NCBI GenBank assembly: GCA_045631075.1
Contig: JAZQUC010000039.1
Location: 1 to 28,845, forward strand
Reading direction: 5' to 3'
Source of the DNA: Fimenecus sp045631075
Lineage (GTDB): Bacteria; Bacillota; Clostridia; Oscillospirales; Acutalibacteraceae
Length of the DNA stretch: 28,845 nt
Positions 1 to 6,419 of the stretch are shown here, piece after piece. The notes under the pieces are model-generated. The model had not been told where the DNA came from. It saw nothing but the letters and a program-made list of their open reading frames with translations, and made no database searches. Both the position numbers and the translations under genes were made by a program. Position 1 is the first letter of the stretch, and every line of letters begins with the position of its first letter.

Positions 1-82
1 CCTTGGTGCAGGTCTTGACGATTCAGGTATGAAGGTTAAGAAGGCATTTACAGGCGGTACAATGACTGCTAACCCACTTTCA
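1..82. repeat. Artefactual duplicate of positions 167-248
   Basis: These 82 bases are identical to 167-248. They read in frame as part of the class III aminotransferase, but the reading frame runs straight into library adapter at 83 and stops at 104-106. The copy is the left half of an insert-adapter-insert concatemer, so it is not a genomic repeat and should be trimmed together with the adapter. Confidence 0.93.
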
Positions 83-166
83 AAGTCGGAGGCCAAGCGG
101 TCTTAGGAAGACAATGACTAGACCCAACTCCTTGGCACACAGAACGACATGGCTACGATCCGACTT
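83..166. other. DNBSEQ/MGI library adapter with 10-base barcode (assembly contamination)
   Basis: Positions 83-114 match the 32-base MGI/BGI read-1 adapter, which begins AAGTCGGAGGCCAAGCGG. Positions 125-166 match the reverse complement of the 42-base read-2 adapter with one mismatch at 137 (A for T). The ten bases between them, TGACTAGACC at 115-124, sit where the sample barcode belongs. Adapter identity is from memory of the published kit sequences. The identical genomic insert on both sides is what a read through a short circularised insert would give. An ATG inside the adapter (114-116) opens a false start for the downstream gene. Confidence 0.95.
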
Positions 167-167
167 C

Positions 168-662
168 CTTGGTGCAGGTCTTGACGATTCAGGTATGAAG
201 GTTAAGAAGGCATTTACAGGCGGTACAATGACTGCTAACCCACTTTCATGCTGTGCAGGTTACTTCACTCTTGAAGAAATCGACAAGCAGAACGCATGTC
301 AGAAGGCTGGCGAAATGGGTGACAGACTTACACAGGGTCTTCAGGAACTCGTTACAAAGCACGGTCTTCCATTCGTTGTTTGGAACGAAGGTTCAGTTTG
401 CCACCTTGAAACAGTTGGTACAATGCACTACTCAATCGACTGGTGCAAACCTTGGAAAATCCCTGGTGTTCTTTCAGCTACAAGCGAAAGAAAGAAGGAA
501 ATGCAGTACATGGGCGCTGCTTATATGGCAGAAGGACTTGTTACTCTTGCTGGTAGCCGTCTCTACACATCAGCTGCATACACACCTAAGATGATTGATC
601 AGGCTCTTCAGTGCTTCGATAAGGTATTTGCAAACGTTGCAGTTAAGCCTTCAAACAAATAA
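168..662 (+). CDS. Class III aminotransferase (glutamate-1-semialdehyde aminomutase-like), C-terminal fragment
   Basis: The 164 visible residues are the C-terminal part of a PLP-dependent class III (fold type I) aminotransferase. The stretch AFTGGTMTANPLS near the start matches the family's conserved Thr-containing G-T-x-x-x-N-P motif, which contacts the cofactor phosphate. The remainder is the small C-terminal domain. The PLP-binding lysine lies about 30 residues further upstream and is not in the window, nor is the true start. The apparent ATG at 114 belongs to adapter DNA and must be discarded. The gene ends in TAA at 660-662 and is followed by a hairpin at 678-703. The next gene on the same strand is an aldolase-like protein, so the two may act on one carbonyl or sugar substrate; that is inference. 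Exact substrate unknown. Confidence 0.85.
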   Translation, partial: LGAGLDDSGMKVKKAFTGGTMTANPLSCCAGYFTLEEIDKQNACQKAGEMGDRLTQGLQELVTKHGLPFVVWNEGSVCHLETVGTMHYSIDWCKPWKIPGVLSATSERKKEMQYMGAAYMAEGLVTLAGSRLYTSAAYTPKMIDQALQCFDKVFANVAVKPSNK

Positions 663-677
663 TCATTGATTTTTTCG

Positions 678-703
678 GGTGGATGAATTCATCTTCATCC
701 ACC
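678..703 (+). terminator. Rho-independent terminator-like hairpin after the aminotransferase gene
   Basis: GGTGGATGAA (678-687) pairs perfectly with TTCATCCACC (694-703) around a six-base loop. The following TTATTTAA is only a weak T-tract, so termination may be partial and some read-through into the aldolase gene is possible. Confidence 0.6.
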
Positions 704-738
704 TTATTTAACACAAATCAGGTCAAAATTTTCAATGT

Positions 739-863
739 GCTATAACGGAAAAATAGTCATTGAGAGTTATCAGCGAGATAGTTTTTTGTTAGAGCCGTCA
801 AAAGACGCAGGCAATACTTTGTGTATTAACGAGTATTTTTGACGAGCTATAACGGAAAAATAG
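739..863 (+). repeat. Duplicated 18-mer bracketing a hairpin in the aldolase leader
   Basis: GCTATAACGGAAAAATAG occurs at 739-756 and again at 846-863, each followed by a similar CNNTGAGA-like tail. Between them CGTCAAAA (796-803) pairs with TTTTGACG (837-844), and AATAC/GTATT can pair in the loop. The right arm of the hairpin abuts the second copy. This fills most of the 663-893 gap. It could be an mRNA leader structure or a dispersed intergenic repeat; I recognise no riboswitch class here. Confidence 0.55.
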
Positions 864-893
864 CCGCTGAGAATCATTAATGAGGTGACAGTT

Positions 894-2114
894 ATGGAAA
901 TTATGCAGGCAAAAAAACTCGTAATCAAAGCGGGTAAGGAACTTATCGAAAGTGGTCTTATTGCTCGTACATGGGGTAACATTTCTTGTCGTATCAGTGA
1001 TACACAGTTCGTTATTACTCCAAGTGGCCGTGCCTACGAAACTCTCACTCCTGAAGAAATCGTTCTTGTAAATATTGAAGACCTTGAATATGAAGGCGAA
1101 ATCAAGCCATCAAGTGAAAAGGGCATTCACGCTGCTTGTTATAAGCTTCGTCCTGAAATCGGCTTTGTTATTCATACACATCAGGTAAACGCTTCTATCG
1201 TTTCTGCTCTTGGTATGGACATTAACAATGTTGAGGGCGAAAATGCACAGGTAGTTGGTAACAATGTTCCAATCGCATCTTACGGTCTTCCTGGCACAAA
1301 GAAGCTTCGTCAAGGCGTTATCGATGCTATTACTCGTTCAGATGCAAAGGCTGCTGTTATGTCTCACCACGGTGCAGTATGTATGGGTGTTGACTATGAC
1401 GATGCTTTCAATGTTGCAAAACGACTTGAAGATATCTGTGAACAGTATGTTCTTGATAAATACACTTCACTTACAGGCACAGTTGCTGACAGCCTTACAG
1501 CTATCAATGACTATGTTGTTGGCAAATTCGTAAAGAAGCCTTCAACTGCTCCTGAATTCCCTGCTTGTAAGAGTGAACGCGACGGTCCTGTTTTCAATAT
1601 TTCTGTTATTGACGGTGACGGCACAATCACAAGAATTGATATTGACACAGGTGATATTATCGCAGGTGACGCAAGTAACGGTTCAATCGAACTTCACCGT
1701 GCAATCTATAAAAAGCGTAAGGATGTTAACTACATCTATCATACAAAGGACCCATACACAGTTGCATGTTCAAAAATGGGCAAGAAAATGCTTCCTTTGA
1801 TTGACGACTTTGCACAGATTGTTGGTGTAAGTGTTAAGAGTGCAAAATTTGACCCTAACAACTCTCTTGCAACTGCTAAAAAAGTTGTTAAGAAGCTTAA
1901 GGGCAGAAATGCTGTTCTTCTTGAGAACAACGGTGCTCTTTGCGTTGCAGGTAGTGAATACGACGCAGGTGCTATTGAGTTTATTACAAACAAGGGTGCT
2001 AAGATTCAGGTTAGTGCTAAGATGTTCGAAAAGGTTGAACCAATCAATCCTATCGAAACAAGAATTATGAACATTGTTTACAGACTCAAGTATTCAAAAC
2101 AGGCAGGCAAATAA
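894..2114 (+). CDS. Tandem class II aldolase/adducin-family protein
   Basis: The protein has 406 residues if it starts at ATG 894, which has GAGGTG at 882-887 at good spacing. A GTG at 885 overlaps that site and is less likely. Two class II aldolase-like domains follow each other, at about 5-205 and 225-400. The first has the expected metal ligands: Glu75, His94 and His96 (HTH) and His159 (HHG), as in fuculose-phosphate aldolases. The second has HTK at 283-285 and NNG at 345-347, so two of three zinc histidines are replaced and it is probably non-catalytic. Family members cleave or epimerise sugar phosphates or related hydroxy-carbonyl compounds; the substrate cannot be read here. It lies downstream of an aminotransferase and ends at a strong terminator. 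Confidence 0.85.
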   Translation: MEIMQAKKLVIKAGKELIESGLIARTWGNISCRISDTQFVITPSGRAYETLTPEEIVLVNIEDLEYEGEIKPSSEKGIHAACYKLRPEIGFVIHTHQVNASIVSALGMDINNVEGENAQVVGNNVPIASYGLPGTKKLRQGVIDAITRSDAKAAVMSHHGAVCMGVDYDDAFNVAKRLEDICEQYVLDKYTSLTGTVADSLTAINDYVVGKFVKKPSTAPEFPACKSERDGPVFNISVIDGDGTITRIDIDTGDIIAGDASNGSIELHRAIYKKRKDVNYIYHTKDPYTVACSKMGKKMLPLIDDFAQIVGVSVKSAKFDPNNSLATAKKVVKKLKGRNAVLLENNGALCVAGSEYDAGAIEFITNKGAKIQVSAKMFEKVEPINPIETRIMNIVYRLKYSKQAGK

Positions 2115-2122
2115 TTCTACAT

Positions 2123-2166
2123 ATAAAAAATTCTCCCCTAAGGAACTAATCCTTAGGGGATTTTTT
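2123..2166. terminator. Bidirectional rho-independent terminator between convergent genes
   Basis: TCCCCTAAGGA (2134-2144) pairs perfectly with TCCTTAGGGGA (2150-2160) around a five-base loop. Six T follow on the plus strand (2161-2166), and an A-run at 2125-2130 supplies the U-tract for the minus strand. It serves both the aldolase gene and the convergent SPFH gene. Confidence 0.92.
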
Positions 2167-2187
2167 GGTTTTTCGCTTTATGTTTAA

Positions 2188-2985
2188 TTATTCGCTTTTA
2201 AGTGCATCCATATTTAAAAGTATGTCGCTGTCACCCATTACTGTTGGCAATTCGCCATTCCACTTATTCCACTTGATATAATCAACATAATCAGGTGATT
2301 TTGCAAGAGCTTCCTGAATAAGTCTGATGCTTTCTGCCTCAGCCTCTGCCTGAGTGATTTTCTGCTGTGCCTCAACCTCAATACGAGCAAGGTCCTGTTC
2401 AGCTTTCAATGCATTCTGCTGTGCTGTCTGCTTTGCTTCAACAGCTGCGTTGAATTCTTCAGAAAAATCAAAATCTACGATGTTAAAGATTTCAACTGTA
2501 ATACCGTACTGATTAATCTTCTCTGACAAAGCATCCTTAATCTGTTCGCCTACTGTCTGACGCTTTGTGATAAGCTCTTCAGCAGTATATTGTGCTGTTA
2601 CAGCTTTAATGCTTTCCTGAATTGCGGGTATAATAACAACTGAACCGTAGTCAGTACCGACATTTTGGTAAAGACTTGCAGAAGAATCGTCATTAACATG
2701 GTAGTTTACCGCAACAACATATGAGATAATCTGTAAGTCCTTTGAAGATGATGAACCTTCTGTTTCAATCTTCTGTGTACGATTATTCATCTGTACTACC
2801 CTTTGGATAAAAGGTATTTTAAAATGCAAACCTTCCTCCAACTCAGTGTCTTCAACCGCACCAAATGTAAGTACAACGCCTGTGTGACCTGCCTGAACAA
2901 CAGTGAAGCAAGATATTGCAACACCCACAACAACAATTGCACATACAGCAATTATTGCTATTTTTACAATCTTTTTTGTATCCAT
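2188..2985 (-). CDS. SPFH/band-7 (prohibitin/stomatin-like) membrane protein
   Basis: 265 residues. A single N-terminal membrane segment at about 7-30 is followed by an SPFH/band-7 domain (about 28-190) and an Ala/Glu/Gln-rich helical, coiled-coil segment (about 180-230) typical of stomatins, prohibitins and HflC/HflK. Such proteins oligomerise into rings or microdomains at the membrane and often scaffold proteases or transporters; no partner gene is adjacent, so the specific role is unknown. The ATG has AGGAGG seven bases upstream. The gene is the only one in its transcription unit. It has its own consensus promoter (3161-3189) and a roughly 170-base leader that resembles a Mn2+ riboswitch with a terminator, which is unusual for this family. 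Confidence 0.9.
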   Translation of the reverse strand: MDTKKIVKIAIIAVCAIVVVGVAISCFTVVQAGHTGVVLTFGAVEDTELEEGLHFKIPFIQRVVQMNNRTQKIETEGSSSSKDLQIISYVVAVNYHVNDDSSASLYQNVGTDYGSVVIIPAIQESIKAVTAQYTAEELITKRQTVGEQIKDALSEKINQYGITVEIFNIVDFDFSEEFNAAVEAKQTAQQNALKAEQDLARIEVEAQQKITQAEAEAESIRLIQEALAKSPDYVDYIKWNKWNGELPTVMGDSDILLNMDALKSE

Positions 2986-3025
2986 ATTTATCCTCCTATT
3001 TTTTCTTTTCCTATGAAAGAGTAAT

Positions 3026-3062
3026 CAAAAAACTCATACATAGCGAAAAACCATGTATGAGT
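3026..3062 (-). terminator. Riboswitch expression-platform terminator
   Basis: Read on the minus strand, ACTCATACAT (3062-3053) pairs with ATGTATGAGT (3041-3032) around an 11-base loop and is followed by a run of T. Its 5' half contains the CTCAT that also forms the 3' strand of aptamer helix P1. The two structures are therefore mutually exclusive, and ligand binding should favour read-through (an ON switch). Confidence 0.8.
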
Positions 3063-3152
3063 CTCATTTACTTATGACACACCGAAGAGAAACTCTCTTG
3101 TCCTGACGATGATGTCTCGCATTATTTATTTTGCGGAATTACTCCCTCATAT
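3053..3152 (-). promoter_or_regulatory. yybP-ykoY (Mn2+) riboswitch candidate
   Basis: Minus-strand RNA from 3152 down to 3053. P1 is AUGAG (3150-3146) with CUCAU (3061-3057). The 5' strand is followed directly by GGAGUA and the 3' strand is preceded by AGA, as in the yybP-ykoY consensus (GGGGAGUA ... AGACC). A P2 arm CGCA/UGCG follows, then the conserved CGUCA, a helix GACA/UGUC with an inner AGAGA/UCUCU stem, UCGG, and an AUA following GUC. The order agrees with the Bacillus subtilis yybP leader as I recall it. The 3' P1 strand is shared with the terminator at 3026-3062. No covariance search was run. Confidence 0.75.
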
Positions 3153-3160
3153 TGATAATT

Positions 3161-3189
3161 ATTATATCATATACAATAATTTTTGTCAA
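3161..3189 (-). promoter_or_regulatory. Consensus housekeeping promoter for the riboswitch/SPFH unit
   Basis: Perfect TTGACA (3189-3184), a 17-base spacer and perfect TATAAT (3166-3161). The expected start near 3154 lies only a few bases before the riboswitch P1 helix, which supports both calls. Confidence 0.92.
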
Positions 3190-3244
3190 GGAATGTCAAA
3201 AGGTGTAATAATTTGTATTTAATTTGCTTATGTATTTTGGGGTT

Positions 3245-3973
3245 TTATGCAACTCTTGAGCCTTGAATATAACTCAAATCATAATATCTGATAACTGTAA
3301 AATGCTTGATGAATTTATATTTTGCATTAAGAACTTTCTTTGAAATATTAGAATCGCAGAAAGCGATAATCGGTCCCATACAGAATGCTGTAACAACTGT
3401 ACCTATACCGATTGGTCCGCCCAACGCAAAGGCAACACCTGTACAGATAAGGTCTGTGATTACTCTGCTCCACTTATACTTGATTTTTACATTGTCCTCC
3501 ATAACAAATCCAAGTGCATCATAAGGTGAAACACCAAGATTGCAGTTGAAATAAAGTGATGCTGAAAGACTTAAAAGGAAAACGCCAAGCGCCATAAAGA
3601 TAAGTTTTGCAACAAATGAAATCTGCTGTGGTAAAAACTGGTCATAAATTGCTGTGAAGAATTCACACACATATCCAACGCCTACCATATTGACAACTGT
3701 GCCAAGGTTGATAAGTTTCTTTGATGTAAGTGCAACGAGAACGAGAATCGCACCATTCATACACATCTGGAACAAGCCAAAGCTTACTCCTAACTTTGCG
3801 CTGATGCTCATATTAAGTGCTGTAAATGGGTCAACACCCATTCCTGAATATGAAAAAACGGAAACTGCAAAGCCCATAAGAAGAATGCTTAAAAACATTA
3901 TTGCAGTTCTTTTTGCTCCGTCCTTTTGTGATATTATGTTAATCGGATTCATACTTTTGAGAATTTGTGTCAT
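3245..3973 (-). CDS. YczE/COG2364-type integral membrane protein
   Basis: 242 residues with about five hydrophobic membrane segments (roughly 24-50, 58-80, 82-108, 118-143 and 170-195). The repeated motif Gly-x-x-Pro-[FY]-[TD]-A-L occurs twice (GVDPFTALN and GVSPYDALG), which is characteristic of the YczE/YitT-like membrane family. Function is not firmly established; the B. subtilis YczE neighbourhood is linked to surfactin regulation, but I see nothing here to transfer that. The gene has its own promoter (4036-4064). The start Met lacks a strong Shine-Dalgarno; GAAAAGG lies about 15 bases upstream. No hairpin follows before the next promoter. Confidence 0.8.
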   Translation of the reverse strand: MTQILKSMNPINIISQKDGAKRTAIMFLSILLMGFAVSVFSYSGMGVDPFTALNMSISAKLGVSFGLFQMCMNGAILVLVALTSKKLINLGTVVNMVGVGYVCEFFTAIYDQFLPQQISFVAKLIFMALGVFLLSLSASLYFNCNLGVSPYDALGFVMEDNVKIKYKWSRVITDLICTGVAFALGGPIGIGTVVTAFCMGPIIAFCDSNISKKVLNAKYKFIKHFTVIRYYDLSYIQGSRVA

Positions 3974-4035
3974 TTTAGTTGATTTCGCCTTTTCTTTGTG
4001 TATTTTTCACAAAGGATTACCCTTTGTTTTGTTAT

Positions 4036-4064
4036 ATATTACTATACGAAAAATGCAAAGTCAA
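4036..4064 (-). promoter_or_regulatory. Promoter of the YczE-like gene
   Basis: TTGACT (4064-4059), a 17-base spacer and TAATAT (4041-4036), about 63 bases upstream of the start codon. Confidence 0.7.
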
Positions 4065-4156
4065 CAAATAATTGTTAAAAGTTTAACTTTCTACCTTTGG
4101 CACAAATTTACAATTCGGCATATGATTTTTTGTGCATTTTGACAATAAAATCCCAC

Positions 4157-4184
4157 AAAAAATCGGTGGAATCAAATCCACCGA
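4157..4184 (-). terminator. Terminator of the RAYT transposase gene
   Basis: TCGGTGGA (4163-4170) pairs with TCCACCGA (4177-4184) around a six-base loop. On the minus strand the stem is followed by a run of T (4162-4157). It starts four bases after the stop codon. Confidence 0.8.
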
Positions 4185-4187
4185 AAA

Positions 4188-4664
4188 TTATTTGTATTCC
4201 TTCAACGCATTGTATTCAATGTAGTTCCAATGATATTCAAAATCCGATTGATTACGGATAATGTGGTCATAAAAACCTCGTTGCCAAAGATTGCATTTGC
4301 AATCACGATTTGTGAATTTTTTCAACGCAGTAATTACATCGGGAATCGTAGGGGCTGACGACCTCGGCAGCCCGTATGTATCAATTAAAAGTAATAAATG
4401 AATATGGTTAGGCATTATAATATAATTTTCAACCCTAACCGAGTTATAAGCTTTTTCAATTGATAAGATGTATTTTTCTGTAATTTTTCCATAAGGTTTA
4501 AGAATGATTTTCTTCGGGGCGCCGAGGTCGTCGCCCCCTACAATGGTTGACAGTAGATTTTTCCGATGTTCTGTACAAATTGTTATAAAATAACAACCAT
4601 TTTGAGAATAATCATAATTTTGCAATCTTATGTTCTTGCGTTTTGGAAATTGTTTTTCGTTCAT
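4188..4664 (-). CDS. REP-associated tyrosine transposase (RAYT; Y1/IS200-like)
   Basis: 158 residues with the Y1 single-strand transposase fold: the start NYDYSQNGCYFITICTEHR, the HUH-type metal motif PNHIHLLL (His87, His89), and the C-terminal WQRGFYDHIIR block that should carry the nucleophilic tyrosine. RAYTs cut and join single-stranded DNA at REP palindromes and are usually single-copy domesticated transposases. Two segments of this protein, residues 42-50 and 97-106, are encoded by inverted copies of the REP-like sequence found between genes at about 8270-8296. The enzyme therefore carries its own presumed substrate within its coding sequence, with the frame kept open. No clear Shine-Dalgarno precedes ATG 4664; a hairpin at 4673-4688 sits just upstream and may limit translation. 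Confidence 0.88.
   Translation of the reverse strand: MNEKQFPKRKNIRLQNYDYSQNGCYFITICTEHRKNLLSTIVGGDDLGAPKKIILKPYGKITEKYILSIEKAYNSVRVENYIIMPNHIHLLLLIDTYGLPRSSAPTIPDVITALKKFTNRDCKCNLWQRGFYDHIIRNQSDFEYHWNYIEYNALKEYK
4348..4374. repeat. REP-like sequence inside the RAYT gene, copy 1
   Basis: The 27 bases starting GTAGGGGCTGACGACC are, on the opposite strand, about 25/27 identical to the REP end at 8270-8296. They encode residues 97-106 of the transposase and form an imperfect inverted repeat with 4515-4541. Confidence 0.85.
4515..4541. repeat. REP-like sequence inside the RAYT gene, copy 2 (inverted)
   Basis: CGGGGCGCCGAGGTCG and the following bases to CCCCCTAC are the inverted counterpart of 4348-4374. 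They encode transposase residues 42-50. The pair is about 140 bases apart in head-to-head orientation, like a REP doublet. Confidence 0.85.
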
Positions 4665-4672
4665 ATTTTTTT

Positions 4673-4688
4673 GCGATTTGCGAATCGC
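4673..4688 (-). other. Hairpin just upstream of the RAYT start codon
   Basis: GCGATT (4673-4678) and AATCGC (4683-4688) form a six-base-pair stem with a four-base loop. It ends nine bases before the ATG on the minus strand, with only A residues between. IS200-family mRNAs are known to hide their translation start in 5' structure; a similar role here is a guess. Confidence 0.35.
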
Positions 4689-4729
4689 CCTGTATTAAGC
4701 CACGAAGTATTGCGGAAAAAGAAATAAAA

Positions 4730-5971
4730 TTATGACAATTTATGAATGAACAATCCTGATAACAACTTTGGTTCAAACCATGTTGATTTTGGTGGCATAA
4801 CCTTTCCTGCGTCTGCGATATCCATTAATTCATTCAATGATGTCGGATACATTGCAAATGCTAATTTCATACCCTCTGCGCATCTTCTTTCAAGCTCTGC
4901 AAGTCCACGGATACCACCTACAAAGTCAATTCTCTTGTCAATTCTTGGGTCGTTGATACCAAGAATTGGTGTGATGAGATTGTTCTGTAAAATTGAAACA
5001 TCAAGGCATTCAACAGGGTCGTTTTCGTTAATGAATTCTGCCTTTGCAGTAACCTTGTACCATTTATTATCAAGATACATACCGAATGTATGTCTTTCCT
5101 TTGGTGAATATGGGCTTTCACTTGCGTCTTCAACAATGAACTTTTCACCCATTTTTGCGATAAATTCTTCACTTGTATTACCGTTAAGGTCTTTGATAAC
5201 ACGGTTATAATCCATAATCTTTAACTGGTCACAAGGGAAAATAACTGAAAGGAAAAAATTGAATTCTGCATTTTTATCATATTCACCCTCACCGCGTCTG
5301 CGTTCACCAACTCGCACAGCAGAAGCGCATCTGTGGTGACCGTCAGCAATATAAAGATAATCGATTGCTGCAAATTCCTTAACAAGAGTATCAATAACTG
5401 CGTCGTCATCAACAACCCATACTGTCTGTGAAACACCGTCATCACTTACGAAATCATAGCAAGGTGTGTGAGTATTTTTCCAGTTTTCTGTAATATCTGA
5501 AACTGTCTTGTTCTCTCTGTGAGTTAAGAAAATTGGACCTGTGTTAGCATCAAGAGTATCAACGTGACGGATTCTGTCAGCTTCCTTGTCAGCTCTTGTG
5601 AACTCGTGCTTTTTAATAACATTGTTGATATAATCGTCAACTGCAGTACAACCAACGATACCTGTCTGCTCACGACCATTCATAATCTGACGGTAAATAT
5701 AAAGCATTGGCTTTTCGTCCTGTTTACAAATACCCTTTTCACTCAAAGCGTCAAGGTTTTCCTTTGCCTTCTGGTAAACTTCTGCTGAATAGATGTCAAT
5801 TCCTTCAGGTAAGTCAACCTCTGCCTTATCAACATGCAAGAATGAATATGGCTTATCCTTTACCATTTCTCTTGCTTCTTCTGAATTCATAACATCATAC
5901 GGTAAAGCACCAACTGATGATGCATATTCATCCTTTGGTCTTACTGCCTTAAATGGTTTTAATACTGCCAT
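4730..5971 (-). CDS. DUF1015 family protein (COG4198)
   Basis: 413 residues, the usual length for the DUF1015 family, and it matches along its whole length. The N-terminal FKAVRPKDEYASSVGALPYDVMN, interrupted here at its known variable points, includes the family's P-Y-D-V signature. RHVDTLDANTGPIFLTH and the strongly conserved YIADGHHRCASA (about 240-251) follow. The DGHHR motif resembles the core of ParB/sulfiredoxin-like nucleotide-binding folds, but the biochemical role is not known to me. The protein looks cytoplasmic. It is the last gene of an operon and its start overlaps the VanZ-like gene by 23 bases, with AGGAAAGAGGA as ribosome binding site. In other Clostridia DUF1015 genes are often near serine biosynthesis genes; that is not the case here. 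Confidence 0.88.
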   Translation of the reverse strand: MAVLKPFKAVRPKDEYASSVGALPYDVMNSEEAREMVKDKPYSFLHVDKAEVDLPEGIDIYSAEVYQKAKENLDALSEKGICKQDEKPMLYIYRQIMNGREQTGIVGCTAVDDYINNVIKKHEFTRADKEADRIRHVDTLDANTGPIFLTHRENKTVSDITENWKNTHTPCYDFVSDDGVSQTVWVVDDDAVIDTLVKEFAAIDYLYIADGHHRCASAVRVGERRRGEGEYDKNAEFNFFLSVIFPCDQLKIMDYNRVIKDLNGNTSEEFIAKMGEKFIVEDASESPYSPKERHTFGMYLDNKWYKVTAKAEFINENDPVECLDVSILQNNLITPILGINDPRIDKRIDFVGGIRGLAELERRCAEGMKLAFAMYPTSLNELMDIADAGKVMPPKSTWFEPKLLSGLFIHKLS

Positions 5972-6419
5972 TTTTATTTCCTCTTTCCTTTATATTTAAA
6001 TAAATTTTTAACATTATAAAATACACGACAACACCGATAATTGCACCCGTACTGTCAATTAAAATATCACTGAACTGAAAGGCTCTGCCAGGGACAAATA
6101 TCTGATGAATTTCGTCACCTATTGCACAGATTACAGTTATTAAAAGTGATATCAAAGGTGACTTTTTCAGTTCCCATGTTGCGAAAATCCCATTGTACAA
6201 GCTGAATGAAAGTGCTGTAAATTCAAGCATATGAGCAATTTTTCGAATCAACTCACCGTCAATATAAAGCTGGAGCCATTGGAATATTCTGCTCACAAGT
6301 GAATCACTTAATTCCTTTGATTCTTCTGCATCCTGCGCCGAAAGACCAAATATGAAACCAAGAATAGCGAGTACCAATACCCACGAAAGAATCAGATAAA
6401 TTACTTTTCCTGTTTTCAT
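5949..6419 (-). CDS. VanZ-like family membrane protein
   Basis: 156 residues with four hydrophobic segments (about 6-26, 62-82, 88-105 and 122-145). The conserved VanZ block DEIHQIFVPGRAFQFSDIL, rich in acidic and polar residues between the last two membrane segments, is clear. VanZ itself gives low-level teicoplanin resistance, but most homologues in Firmicutes are chromosomal proteins of unknown role in the cell envelope, so resistance should not be assumed. Its ATG overlaps the stop of the upstream solute-binding protein by one base (TAATG) and its 3' end overlaps the DUF1015 start by 23 bases. The three genes are probably translationally coupled. Confidence 0.85.
   Translation of the reverse strand: MKTGKVIYLILSWVLVLAILGFIFGLSAQDAEESKELSDSLVSRIFQWLQLYIDGELIRKIAHMLEFTALSFSLYNGIFATWELKKSPLISLLITVICAIGDEIHQIFVPGRAFQFSDILIDSTGAIIGVVVYFIMLKIYLNIKERGNKNGSIKTI

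Noticed and set aside
114..166. In-frame ATG extending the aminotransferase fragment by 18 residues
   Set aside because: The codons lie in adapter and barcode DNA; the true gene continues upstream beyond the window.
5949..6419. Glycopeptide resistance determinant vanZ
   Set aside because: No van genes are nearby, and chromosomal VanZ-like proteins are widespread without resistance.
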